NCBI RefSeq assembly: GCF_003614185.1
Contig: NZ_KZ987724.1
Span: forward strand, 3,129,324-3,193,323
Source of the DNA: Paenibacillus aceti
Lineage (GTDB): Bacteria > Bacillota > Bacilli > Paenibacillales > Paenibacillaceae
Length of the DNA stretch: 64,000 nt
Reading direction: 5' to 3'
This document shows, one piece after another, positions 34,906 to 45,400 of this stretch. The position numbers and the translations under genes are program-made. Each line of letters begins with the position of its first letter. The first letter of the stretch is position 1. Below the pieces are notes generated by a model. The model saw nothing but the letters and a program-made list of their open reading frames with translations. It was not told the DNA's origin and did not search any database.

Positions 34906-35023
34906 CGGGGAATCAAAGGAACCTTATCCTGCTTGAATCGATTAGTAATAAGCTTCTACAGGAACCCCATTAAATCGAACTAAACAATCGAGCGCTTATA
35001 AAATAATCGTCACATAAAAAGAA

Positions 35024-35044
35024 GATGCCGATTTTCTCGACACC
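35024..35044 (-). terminator. Intrinsic terminator, near-identical to that at 35458
   Basis: GATGCCGA and TCGACACC pair with two G-U wobbles in the minus-strand RNA, followed by TTCTTTTTATG. It lies just past the stop at 35055. Confidence 0.65.
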
Positions 35045-35054
35045 TTCCACAAAG

Positions 35055-35369
35055 TTAAAACAGGTTTTCGGATAGCTTCTTGTACTTCTCTACGATCAGG
35101 TAGACTTCCTGATGTGGACTGTACATCTCGACATGGAGCCGGTCGAATACTTCCCTGATTTCATAAATTGCCACTTCTACTGGCATGCTCCTTGAGGAAA
35201 AGAACTCTTCGATTTCAGCAAGCATCTGTTCAATCAGTTCCAGCACTGGCTCATCAAAATCCCAAGGCTTGGGATCACTAAAGAATCCCTCATCCTTTTT
35301 AACTGTGGGAACGACCGGAACCGCCCACTTGAATCTGGCATACAACGACAACTCGGATAATTTAGCCAT
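35055..35369 (-). CDS. Small protein related to the 46833-47243 product, without its zinc site
   Basis: A protein of 104 residues. Its N-terminus (LYARFKWAVP), the middle (MLAEIEEFF) and the end (EVYLIVEKYKKLSENLF) line up with RFPWSIP, MFTEIEEVY and NELIVKYQEISVKICEGC of the protein at 46833-47243. It stops just before the CxxC pairs of that relative. The function is unknown. The ATG at 35369 follows GAGGTGATGTT. Confidence 0.65.
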   Translation of the reverse strand: MAKLSELSLYARFKWAVPVVPTVKKDEGFFSDPKPWDFDEPVLELIEQMLAEIEEFFSSRSMPVEVAIYEIREVFDRLHVEMYSPHQEVYLIVEKYKKLSENLF

Positions 35370-35457
35370 AACATCACCTCATTTCAAGAATGGTAGGAAA
35401 ATAAATGTATCTACTATAACTTGAAACGAAGGTGAATTGAACCCCAAAAATAAAGAA

Positions 35458-35477
35458 GGTGCCGATTTCTCGACACC
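35458..35477 (-). terminator. Intrinsic terminator after the 1670-residue protein gene
   Basis: GGTGCCGA and TCGACACC pair around TTTC, with TTCTTTATTTTT on the minus strand. It is almost the same sequence as the terminator at 35024-35044. Confidence 0.7.
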
Positions 35478-35495
35478 TCCCATTAAGGTAGAGCT

Positions 35496-38400
35496 TTATT
35501 GAACTGTACTGAACGTGTCCATTATCGAAGTGTTACCCACTATGAAGTCAGTCGACCGTTTACCGCCAAAGTCGCCCTTGGAGCTGTCGAACACCATGCC
35601 GACATGACCAACTTTGTAGCTCAGCTTCGTATGCCCAGTGAAGCCCTTGCTGAAGAATTGATTCTTGTCGCCAGATACCTCAAGCCCTGGAATCTCCATC
35701 GGTATTTTGTCGACATACATATGGCTCGGCAATTCGAAGGTTGTTGTATAGACACGAATGACCAAGGTAGTCGTATCTTCTGCATACCATCCAGAACCAA
35801 CCTTCAGATCATTCGAACCCCTTACCGCGTTACCGAGGGTCGCTACGGCTTGCTCAGTAAGCTTATCACCGTTGCCGCTCTCGAAGGAACTGAAGATGTT
35901 ATCGTTACCGAGAATATGCATCCGAGTGAGAGCGTCCTTCAATTCTTGCGGAAGGCTGTCCAAGTTTCGATTGCCATCAACCCCGACCAATTTACCGCCG
36001 CGCACTTCCAATGTATGTTCGGTAACAGTTGATTTCGACTCTGTTGCTGTCAGCTTGGCAGATTGACCGCCATGCTCCTTATTGTCGATGACCAGTTTGC
36101 CATCAGCATCGAAGGTTACTTGCCATTTACCAGTAGCTTCATCCTTTGTAGCATACTCGCTCAAGTATGTTTCATTGATGGCATCCGTACTATAAGCCGA
36201 GGATGGATTCCAAGCGTTCTTAAGTGCGGAAGAACCGATGTCGAGAGCAAAGGTCTTCAACTCCAATTCGCCCGTCACTTCAAAGTTCGTGGTTATCGCT
36301 GACCCCTTATAGATGACCTGCTTACCTCCAGCGTTCAGATTCTTCGCTAGGGCTTTTGCATTTGCATCGGTCGCCGTACTTGCGCCGACTACTTCTGGCT
36401 TGACCCCGACATTAACGAATTGAGCCAGATTGTAGCTCACTGGACGAATTTCTCTCAGCTTGTCGCCCGCGGCGAAGGCAACACTTGTGTTTCCTGACGC
36501 ATCATCGTAGGCGTATAGAACCTCTGGATTCACTTTTAAGGTTTCTTTGCCTTGTTTGGCTTGCCAGAACATACCGTTAGCTGAATCGGAAGCATCGGCA
36601 ATCGCTTTTGGAGCCGAGCTATCTTTCGGAATGTAACGGTTAAAGCGGATGCTTGTTTCATAGTCTGCCGTCAGATACGACGGTGTTGCCGACCCCGACC
36701 AAGTATATGGAACATAATAACCACCATACTGCGTTGAAACCCAATTGTATCTCGTCTCGCTGTACGTATAGGAGGAATAAGGGCTTTTTACCCCATATTT
36801 AAAATCATGTGACTTCGATACAACTGGCTTATTCTCAGCTGCGCCTGTACTTGCTGAAGCGATCCTTCCATCAAATAAACTGAAATTGTTCAACCATGAA
36901 GCCAGTTTGATATTCGCTACCGAACTGTTGTCTCGAACAGCTAACAGATCGCCAGCTAAATTGAACGATGCTGCAGGGTTATATACCGAGATGTTCTTAG
37001 TTGGTGTATCATTAAACAGTTTCGCTCGGCTTAATGCCCAAGGTGTATTGCTCAAGTCTGGATCAACTAAGCTAAACAATGTGTTTCCAGAAGGACTAAG
37101 TTTAGGGTTCGTGAACGTGCTGATCGGTAAAGACAAATTGAACCTTGCTTTGTTGATACCCTTATCCGAGATGTTATCCCAATACTTCGAAAGTCTCCAT
37201 TGAGGAACATCGTAGTTCGAAGCGATTGGCTCAATTGAGTCCTCTTTAGCTTTCACATACAAAGTGAGTTGAGCATTGGAGTAAGCATCCGAACCTTCAT
37301 ATTTGTTCTCGACTGTAGAAGAAGCTAACGAAGTCGTTCCTCCTAAATACTTATGCAGATCAAGTGGAAGCGGAGTGTCCCATCCAAGCTCAATTTCCCA
37401 AAGGTCTGAACCAGATGTAGGAATGGAGACTGTTCCTTCTTCACCGGCTGCTTCTTTCGTAAGCTGTCGCTTATTGATATTTTCTTTATCCTTCATATCG
37501 ATAAGTTCGAATTTTGCTTTTTCGTCTGGAAGAATGTCGTAGGTCTTTCCGTTATGCCCTACAGACATACCCCCTGCGATGAATACATCGCTTGCTGACT
37601 TCAAATCACCCAAATACTTCTGGCTTTCTTCTGACCATCCATTGACTGGAACCGTGAACGAATCCTTTGTTGGGTTACCGTTTTTGTCAACTACCGTTAC
37701 GTTCAACTCAGCCGTGATTGCAGGTTTTTTCGCAGCTTCTCCGTCTCCGTAACCCCAAGGTTGATAACCCCAACCGCCGAATCCATTGACCGAAGCGTCC
37801 GATGACATCGGGATTGCAGAACTTACTGGCTTCAACGTTCTGGCGTAGAAGTCTCGGGCATATGTTCTGAACGTATTCGGGAGGTTGCCGTTCTCCTTGT
37901 AGGGAGATTGGGAACCTTGCTCGGCAGAGGTAGCTCCACCTTTCGAGACAGCTTCAAATTCTCGATTTGCTGTTAACCCCTGCAGAACGGAATCGGTCGG
38001 ACGAGCCTTTTGTCTTGTCCAGAGATACCAGTCCGTTGCATCGTGCATCGAGATAAAGGCATAGTCACGATCATATGCACTACGACTATCCTTGACCGAG
38101 ATACCGATAACTGTTTGGGCGAAGAAGATCAGTTCATTCTTGTTGAACTTGTCACGCATCATTTGTTCGAAAGTGATGTAGTCCTCGCCTTTCAAGATTC
38201 CTTTTGACTTGATCAAGTCCAGATACCCCGAGAACATCAGACTGCCAATAACTTGGGCATCGAACTGCTCTCCTGCATCTTGGCTACCGTGACGGAGAAT
38301 GTAGGCTTCGATCATCCCTTTCAAGGAATCACCAATCACCTTCACGTTACCTTCACCGGAAAGAGTACGGTTCGAATCGCTCGGAGCGATATTGTACAGC

Positions 38401-40508
38401 GTATCGGCAATGATTTGCTCGAAGTAGTTGATGTTGCTCGATTTGGCTATGGCTTTGTCGGCGTAATCCAAAGTACGCTTCATCAACTCGGCATGGCTCT
38501 GACCTTTAGGGCTATCTGGATAGAGTGGGTTGTTTCCGTAAAGAGTCGATACTCCAGTTCCTCGCTCAAAGGTGATTACGCCTGAGCCAGCTTTACGGAA
38601 TAAGTTGTCCGAAGTCTTGCTCGGAGCCATGTAGAACAACAGGTCTTCATAATTGAACTTGAACGGATCTTCGAGATCAGCCTTCTTCGAATCAGGATTC
38701 AGAACCCCTTTACCATCCGATTTGACCTTGTTCGGGATGAAACCAAACTGCAAAACGGCGATCCGCTCGGAGGTTTGGAACGTTCCTGCCGCAGTTGATG
38801 AATTAGCACCGCCCGATGCAGGTGGAGTACCTCCCACGTTTGCATCCGATGAAGCTGCATGAACCCCTGAAGGGGCAAAAAGCGGAGCTACCAACGCGAC
38901 CGCCAGCATAATACTCAATGCCGAAATCTTAGGTGAGGAATTTTTACGTTTTCTGTTGTAGAGAACAAAACATCCTGCCGCTACACTCAATGACAAGATA
39001 AAACCAATTACTAAATAGATAATGTCATCCCCTGTATGGGGTGTGCTTGCCGAACCGCCGAAAACGACTCCTGCACCTAAAACGACTCTAGTGATCGGGG
39101 AGTTGGCGTCGATGGCGACTGTCTCTACTTTACCTGTATCGTTATCCTTAATCATAAACGATTCTCCCGGCGTTACCGCGAATGAGATTGGATTAGTGCC
39201 TTTGTATTGCTTGTCCGCAACCTTCTCAACGTTGATGACAGAGAAGTTGAATGATTTGCCGTCCTTACTAATTTCGAGGAGATGCTTCGGCTTAACGATG
39301 CCCCCGATGCCCCCTTTACCATCATTCAGGGTAACAAGGGCATCGGAATTGAGCTTGACCTCTGCATACTTGGCTGTGACCGATGCCTTGTATTTGCCGT
39401 TTGCAATTCCTTCGATCTCAGTGGTGTCCAGACTCGCAGTGAAAGTGCTGGATACCCCATTAGGATCAGAAAGAGCAATATCGAATTCTGACCATGCTTT
39501 ACTCAAGTCCGTATTGGCTTCGGTCGAGAAGTCTACCTTTAAGCTGCCGCTTGTTGACTCAGTTTCAAATACGATTGGGAAAGTCAGGACGCCCTTCTGC
39601 GTGTTGGCTATAACGGTTGAAGGAAGCTCGATTTCGGCTTTACCGTTCGAACCGTCTTTGACGATCTTTCCTTCCGCTGAAACGAGGAATTTCCAAGTTA
39701 GCTTGTTGCTGTCGAGCCATACCATACCGCTGTCATTTGACTTGGCTGTTAGGGTTCCCTTGCCTTCCAATAGCTTGATATTGACTGGTAGCTGCTTCAA
39801 GGGTGTGCCTGATTCAGATTGGAGCTGCAGTCCAATCTTTTTCCCGTTGGTCTTAAGCGAAGCCTCGATGGGGTTAAGCTTCGTGGCGGTCAGGTATTGG
39901 AAAACCTTCTCGTCATTTACCCCTTCATAATAAACGAATGGCTCAATGCCGAACTTGAAGTGGGTGTTTACCTTCACGCTGTAGCCATTGAAATTAATCT
40001 CATCAATGATACCGTCAGCACTTCTTAGGATTAGTGCGAACTGATCACCTAGCTTGAAGCCTGGGTGATTGAAAATCAGGCTGTACTTGCCGTTACTGAA
40101 GTTCTGGCTGTTGCCTACCGCGCTGCTAATTAATTTGTCTTCGGCTACATTCCATAGTTCCAACTTGAACTCGGGGATGTAGGAGTCTTGATCGGACTCG
40201 TAATAAACTACAACATGCAGACCGTCTGTTACTGTTCGGGCTGTGTTGTCGGAAGAGACTGTATTTGTGGTCTCTTCGGGTTGTGCGGTCTCATTGGGTT
40301 GAGTGGTCTGACTGGTTAAATCATTGGGTTCATCTTCGGTCGAGATGGCTTCATTGACTGAATCGCCCCCTTCGGGCTGTGTGCCTCCTTCTGCTTCAAT
40401 TTCGCTCTGGACAATTTCGTTAGGCTCAACTTCACTCGCAAAGGCTGAAGCTGCGAATAACGAAAGAAGCAGGGCGAGGACTAAAATGCTGGAAACTATC
40501 CTTCTCAT
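35496..40508 (-). CDS. Two-part secreted protein with internal sortase-type signal and internal signal peptide
   Basis: A protein of 1670 residues. It starts with a signal peptide (VSSILVLALLLSLFAASAFA). An acidic linker and beta-rich external part lead to TPHTG at 489-493, a membrane helix (IIYLVIGFILSLSVAAGCFV) and RKRK at 519-522: a complete LPxTG-like sorting signal, but in mid-protein. A second signal-peptide-like segment follows (ISALSIMLAVALVAPLF to GVHAAS, about 528-553), then a 1100-residue secreted-type region. No ribosome site or stop separates the halves. It may be a polyprotein cut by signal peptidase and sortase, or a gene fusion. Start ATG 40508 is nine bases after GGAGG. The long region is not recognised by family. 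Confidence 0.75.
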   Translation of the reverse strand: MRRIVSSILVLALLLSLFAASAFASEVEPNEIVQSEIEAEGGTQPEGGDSVNEAISTEDEPNDLTSQTTQPNETAQPEETTNTVSSDNTARTVTDGLHVVVYYESDQDSYIPEFKLELWNVAEDKLISSAVGNSQNFSNGKYSLIFNHPGFKLGDQFALILRSADGIIDEINFNGYSVKVNTHFKFGIEPFVYYEGVNDEKVFQYLTATKLNPIEASLKTNGKKIGLQLQSESGTPLKQLPVNIKLLEGKGTLTAKSNDSGMVWLDSNKLTWKFLVSAEGKIVKDGSNGKAEIELPSTVIANTQKGVLTFPIVFETESTSGSLKVDFSTEANTDLSKAWSEFDIALSDPNGVSSTFTASLDTTEIEGIANGKYKASVTAKYAEVKLNSDALVTLNDGKGGIGGIVKPKHLLEISKDGKSFNFSVINVEKVADKQYKGTNPISFAVTPGESFMIKDNDTGKVETVAIDANSPITRVVLGAGVVFGGSASTPHTGDDIIYLVIGFILSLSVAAGCFVLYNRKRKNSSPKISALSIMLAVALVAPLFAPSGVHAASSDANVGGTPPASGGANSSTAAGTFQTSERIAVLQFGFIPNKVKSDGKGVLNPDSKKADLEDPFKFNYEDLLFYMAPSKTSDNLFRKAGSGVITFERGTGVSTLYGNNPLYPDSPKGQSHAELMKRTLDYADKAIAKSSNINYFEQIIADTLYNIAPSDSNRTLSGEGNVKVIGDSLKGMIEAYILRHGSQDAGEQFDAQVIGSLMFSGYLDLIKSKGILKGEDYITFEQMMRDKFNKNELIFFAQTVIGISVKDSRSAYDRDYAFISMHDATDWYLWTRQKARPTDSVLQGLTANREFEAVSKGGATSAEQGSQSPYKENGNLPNTFRTYARDFYARTLKPVSSAIPMSSDASVNGFGGWGYQPWGYGDGEAAKKPAITAELNVTVVDKNGNPTKDSFTVPVNGWSEESQKYLGDLKSASDVFIAGGMSVGHNGKTYDILPDEKAKFELIDMKDKENINKRQLTKEAAGEEGTVSIPTSGSDLWEIELGWDTPLPLDLHKYLGGTTSLASSTVENKYEGSDAYSNAQLTLYVKAKEDSIEPIASNYDVPQWRLSKYWDNISDKGINKARFNLSLPISTFTNPKLSPSGNTLFSLVDPDLSNTPWALSRAKLFNDTPTKNISVYNPAASFNLAGDLLAVRDNSSVANIKLASWLNNFSLFDGRIASASTGAAENKPVVSKSHDFKYGVKSPYSSYTYSETRYNWVSTQYGGYYVPYTWSGSATPSYLTADYETSIRFNRYIPKDSSAPKAIADASDSANGMFWQAKQGKETLKVNPEVLYAYDDASGNTSVAFAAGDKLREIRPVSYNLAQFVNVGVKPEVVGASTATDANAKALAKNLNAGGKQVIYKGSAITTNFEVTGELELKTFALDIGSSALKNAWNPSSAYSTDAINETYLSEYATKDEATGKWQVTFDADGKLVIDNKEHGGQSAKLTATESKSTVTEHTLEVRGGKLVGVDGNRNLDSLPQELKDALTRMHILGNDNIFSSFESGNGDKLTEQAVATLGNAVRGSNDLKVGSGWYAEDTTTLVIRVYTTTFELPSHMYVDKIPMEIPGLEVSGDKNQFFSKGFTGHTKLSYKVGHVGMVFDSSKGDFGGKRSTDFIVGNTSIMDTFSTVQ

Positions 40509-40648
40509 CCTTCATTTCCTCCCTTTTGCTGTTCTTGTTTTGCTCAACTGTTTTGGATGACAGTCTTTTGCTTGTATCTATAAGTTAAATGTCCCGCCAA
40601 CTCTTGAAATTGGGCTTAAGTCTTGAAAAATTTTCACAAAATTAAAAA

Positions 40649-40672
40649 GACGATGCCGTGAATGACATCGCC
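40649..40672 (-). terminator. Intrinsic terminator after the transglutaminase-like gene
   Basis: GACGATG and CATCGCC pair (one G-U) with TTTTTAATTTTG following on the minus strand, 15 bp past the stop at 40687. Confidence 0.65.
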
Positions 40673-40686
40673 TCATACTGAATTTA

Positions 40687-42276
40687 TTATTTGCTTATCA
40701 CTGATCCGAAGGTCGGCTGAGTATGAATACCCCGATCTGGATTCTCTTTCAGGAACTTTGAAATATCTCCACTAGTTCCTGCTTTAGTGAACGTGCCTGA
40801 AACGATTGAATACCAGATTCCATCAATCTCAACATAAGGATCAGCATGATTTGGACTGGAGCCAATCATCGTGTTATAGCCCATTGCGTCAAATACTGCT
40901 GAAAATACCTGGCTATCGGAATCGCAATCTGTCATGCGCGGGGAACGTGCAAGGGCATCAAAAGCAGATCTTGGAGAACCATCTTTAGGGTCTGGTACCC
41001 CTCGTAACAAGTCGTAGGCAATCGAAGCTATTGTGTCGACCTTTACGATCTCCTCTTTACTGACTCCAGCCTTTATTAAATCGCCAATTGAATTCTCTGC
41101 CGCATACAAGCCACGATTTCGGTCGGATCGATCCGATTTATCTCCTGTCCATCTGGCTCCATCGAGGTATTCGTAATAGTACTTCTGATATACCCCTCCA
41201 AAACCAGATTCGTCATAGCCGTTTACCGCATTCTCAACAATTTTCATTACTTGATCGTACTCACTCTGGTTTCGACTTGCGTATGTGTGTTTGCCGTGTT
41301 TTACAGAGATACCGTCAACTGCCTGGTGCTTAACCGAATCAGATACTTTTGCACTTTCAATATAAGCTGTCATTGTTTTCGAATCCCATTTAACCTCTCC
41401 CCCAAGGGCTTCGCTGACAAAGCGAAGCGGAACCATTGTTGCCCCATTTATAACCTCGCCTTTAGCGGCTAATAGGACTGCTTTCCCGTTAACATAAGCC
41501 GTTGGTTGTCCAATAGTTAGCTTAATGGTCGTACTTCCTTTTGTTGCTGTGGCTGTTTGAGTTGGCTGATCCCATTTCACATCTGCTTTTAACGCTTCAA
41601 ATACCCCTCTCATAGGTACAAGAGTATTTCCATTCTTTACGATTGCTGACTGCGGGAAATTTTGCTTCACACCATCGATAAAGACTGTTACCTCGTCCTT
41701 GGCTACTGAAGCTATCCTTACCTCGTTCTTTTGAGCAACTGGCGCTAAATTAACATTATTCCGGTTGGACTTCATTCCAAGCATTTCCTGCATTCGATAC
41801 AATCGTTCAGGAGCATCATTCTCGCGAAGGGTAGACAATCCATCAGCCCCATGAGCCGTAAACACTTTTTCAGTTTCGGCAAGAGCAGTTTTCAGAGGGC
41901 TTCTCAACTCCTCTTTGCCCTTGAAAATATTCCCTTCAAATAACCTGTCCTCAATCAAGGTTAATTGATCCATGATCTTGGTCAATCTTTCTATCGTCCA
42001 GCCCTCTTCCTTAATCGCTTTAACCGCCATGTTGAGATTGGCTATTAATGTCGCCTCATCTTCGAAATTGACTTGAACTTGTTGCGCGGCGATGGTTGGA
42101 GGGATGGAGGGATTGGGCGCTGCATTAGCCGGAACCCCTCCTGAAGCTATACCAGCAAGAAATGCTGCGCTTATTATCATACCTTTGATTACAAAACTGA
42201 AAGTCCGTTTAGAACTGCCCTTAGTGTATACAGTCGATGAATAAATCTTGGTATCCTCATTTACATAGGGTGGCAT
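40687..42276 (-). CDS. Secreted protein with copper-amine-oxidase-type domain and transglutaminase-like C-terminus
   Basis: A protein of 529 residues. After a cytoplasmic start and a signal-anchor (IISAAFLAGIASGGVPANAA) comes a helical region. Residues about 200-305 form the copper amine oxidase N-terminal-like domain (LVPMRGVFEALKADVKW and MVPLRFVSEALGGEV). The C-terminus has a transglutaminase-like triad order: Cys in MTDCDSDSQVFSAVFDAMGY, then His in SPNHADPY and Asp in EIDGIWYSI. Cross-linking or cleaving of surface proteins is possible; activity is inferred from motif order. The ATG at 42276 is eight bases after AAAGGAGG. The 14-mer repeat at 42094-42107 lies within its coding sequence. 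Confidence 0.75.
   Translation of the reverse strand: MPPYVNEDTKIYSSTVYTKGSSKRTFSFVIKGMIISAAFLAGIASGGVPANAAPNPSIPPTIAAQQVQVNFEDEATLIANLNMAVKAIKEEGWTIERLTKIMDQLTLIEDRLFEGNIFKGKEELRSPLKTALAETEKVFTAHGADGLSTLRENDAPERLYRMQEMLGMKSNRNNVNLAPVAQKNEVRIASVAKDEVTVFIDGVKQNFPQSAIVKNGNTLVPMRGVFEALKADVKWDQPTQTATATKGSTTIKLTIGQPTAYVNGKAVLLAAKGEVINGATMVPLRFVSEALGGEVKWDSKTMTAYIESAKVSDSVKHQAVDGISVKHGKHTYASRNQSEYDQVMKIVENAVNGYDESGFGGVYQKYYYEYLDGARWTGDKSDRSDRNRGLYAAENSIGDLIKAGVSKEEIVKVDTIASIAYDLLRGVPDPKDGSPRSAFDALARSPRMTDCDSDSQVFSAVFDAMGYNTMIGSSPNHADPYVEIDGIWYSIVSGTFTKAGTSGDISKFLKENPDRGIHTQPTFGSVISK
42094..42107. repeat. GGTTGGAGGGATGG repeat, copy 3 (inside a gene)
   Basis: Third exact copy of the 14-mer, here on the non-coding strand of the 40687-42276 gene, where it encodes part of a Pro/Ser/Ile stretch. 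Confidence 0.45.
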
Positions 42277-42451
42277 TGGTCGTTCCTCCTTTACGCTTGT
42301 TTTTCCTTTGCATGTAATATAAATTAGCTCGGATAACTTGTCCTGAAGTTCAGTGAATTTTCAATAGCATAAATTGAACAATCATCTATAAGCTCATGTA
42401 CCGATTAGCTAAGTCAATTTTATTCGACAAGGTCATACTGCCAGTTCAAGG

Positions 42452-45400
42452 TCAGCGTCTAGTTCGCTTTGTCCCTTGGCGATATCTTGGGTCCTGAGTT
42501 TGCTGTTGCTGTTGCCATTGCCACTGACTTTGCCTTTGTTGTTGAGTTGGCATTTGCCCTTTAAGGTGTTTTGGCATTTGAGTTTGTTTATGTCCTTGGC
42601 GATTTCTTAGTTCCTGATATGCTTTATAACCTGCAAGACCTGCGAAGACGATACCCCAAGGACCGAGTAAGCTCGCTGCAAGCGTCATCCCCTTGAAGGC
42701 TAATGTCCAGCCTACCGCACTTCCCATGACTCTTACCGGCTTTGAATCCCAAACCCGCTCCATGTGAGAGGACGAAACCACATTTACCCCAAGACCGAAT
42801 GCATTTCTCAACTTTTCCGTTAACGTGAATCCGCCGCGACCACGATTGTCATACTCTTTAGCCGTCTCCTCATCCGCAATAAGCTCTCCACCGATATACA
42901 GTTCACTAAGATGACGGAAATGGTCGAATAGCTTGAACCATGACTTTCTCTGATCCCAACCAATTTCGCGTCTTACACGCCCTTCTGCAAGACGGGCATT
43001 ATCGATTCGAAGACAAACTAAATTTTTGAACCTAAAGATGTTTTTGAAATGGAATAGCTCTACGACATTCCCTTTCTCTGCCTTCACCCTTATTGCATAT
43101 GGCATGGATTTCAATACTTCTTGACTGAATGTTGGTCTAAATGCAACATCGTTGATGATAAGACCATTACCAGTGACCTCAAAACTTTCAATCCTTTTCA
43201 AATCTCCAACCATTTGCTTAATCTGCTTCATAAGCATATCCGACATCATTCTGAATGCAGTCATAGATGAGAACGGATTGAGGTTATCTCGATTCTCAAC
43301 TTTGAATACTTCAAATGGATTTACCTCGGGATCAATCTGAGCTTCATAAATTGCTGAAAAAGCATTCTGTTCTCTTGGTGAAACGTATGGATCTTGGAGG
43401 ACGTGATTTTGATATACAGGTCGAGCATTCTTCAATTGCAAGTGGTCATCGGGTACTTCTCGTCTTTCGGTTAGAATCGTCCCACTAGATGTTTTCTCGA
43501 GTGGACGATTCTGCTCAACTACGTTGGTCGGGGTTGGACTCTTTTTAACAGAATCGGCTTCGTAAACATTCAATGCATCATCAAGTACGTCCGATGCGTC
43601 ATTGTTATTTCCGCTCAATACACGTTCGGTGTAGTATTCAAATTCCTTTTGCGAGATAACCCCTAAATTACGAAGGGTTGCATACACAATGTTATTGGGT
43701 TTACCTAATGTAACTTCAAATGCATCAAAATAACCTTCAGCCAAAGCCAACCTTACGATTTTGTCCAATTCTTGCATGCCGCTGAGTGAAGAATTTAGGT
43801 CTCTGATTGCATCCAGACGTTCATCCTTCGAAACAAATAAACTTTTAACCAAATCCGTTTTCCCTTTCGGTCCCGCGTAAAATACCCCCTGGCTTAGGAT
43901 TGGATTCGGATTATCGAGGGCACCATGCTTCTCCTCATAGCCTTGAACCGCTTGATTCTGAGTGACCCCGAAATACTCATAACGCTCGTCTGCCATCTTA
44001 CCGAAGATATTGTAGTTATAGTTGCTTCGCTCATCACTGGCAATTAGCGTCTTACTCGGATCTTGACCACCTAATAACCAGTGAAAGCCGCTTGTTCTGG
44101 TCAACCTTGCTAAAATCAATCCTTTGTAAACACTCTGCGGAATTGCAGGATCACCTTTGATGCTTGCATAAAGAGAATTCAGCTCATCGACCAAAAAGAA
44201 GATGCGCGGAAGCCTTGTGATTCCCTTGTAATTGTGATTGCCTTTATTAAACTCGATAATGTCAGAACAGCCTGTCTCCTTGAGAATAACCTGAATCGTT
44301 TGATAAACCACTCTGGCAAAAAGGATACCCCCGATATAAGCATTGACCTTAAAGGGAATATTCTCGACTATTCTTTCCCCACGCTTGATGTCGACCCACT
44401 TCAATTCGGCAGAGTTCAGTACTTCTCCGTCAAAACCGTAAAACGGTACTCCTAAGCTGTTAAATACCTTCCTCCAAATCGGAACCCATTCTTCCTTTTG
44501 GTCGATGAGAACCACAGAGCCGTTTCCTTCAACCCCCTGCAGGGCAACTGATTGCACCAATAAACTGTCATACATTGCGGTTTTACCTGAACCGGCTCCT
44601 CCACCTACAATACCGCTCACATTGTATTTTCCTGTACAGTCAAATCGTTCGGCTTTCAAAGCTCCTAGCATAACACCGACAACGATCTTCTCACCTAAAG
44701 ACAAATCATCGAATGAAGCAAAGTCGTTCTGTTCGCCCTGACAAGCTCTGATGTAATCCCGCAACGACCAATTGGCGTTTCGGAATGCCAGTAAGTCCTT
44801 GGATAAAACCATCTCGATACAATCGTAGGCTGCCGTAACTTTCCTCGTTGAGCCTAAGTTACAGACTCTCGGTTGTTTCATTAAGGAACTGGAATAGACG
44901 GTTCCCGCTGAAGGATTCATGTTGCTGAATAATAACGGGATAGCGTCCAATTCGCTGGACTTCCTCGAGAAATCAAAATTGGTGACTCCTACTGGTAGCT
45001 TTATCAGAACTGTGAATGAAATATCGTCTTCTTTAATGAATACTCGGAACATCAAATCTTCGTCCAGAGTGTATGTTGCTGCGTTCCAGATATCGACTCC
45101 TTTTGGGTTAGCACCTTTGGACTCCAAAAGGGATTGATTGACCATGTACACTTTATCCTTGAAGCCAAGACTACTAACTGGTGACTCCGAGTAGAACAGC
45201 TTGATTAAGCCAATCAGAGTGTCATGAATACCTGTTTTCCCTGCAACAGAAGTCTTATTATCCTTCGGGAAAAAACCCTTTGATGCAAGCTCTCTGATAT
45301 AGGTTTGCTTGTCTTGTGTAGGTCTAGCGGCTCTTTCAGAAACAACCGATGAGTTTCCTGTTCCGACAGTGTTCAAGGCTTTCAATACCCCAAGCAAATC

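Noticed and set aside
35499-36032. 177-residue plus-strand open frame
   Set aside because: It lies entirely antisense to the 1670-residue secreted protein gene, lacks a ribosome site and has no recognisable motif. The minus-strand gene explains the open frame.
39022-39930. 302-residue plus-strand open frame
   Set aside because: Antisense to the same secreted protein gene; composition is that of a mirror frame (rich in Ser and Leu) and no ribosome site precedes it.
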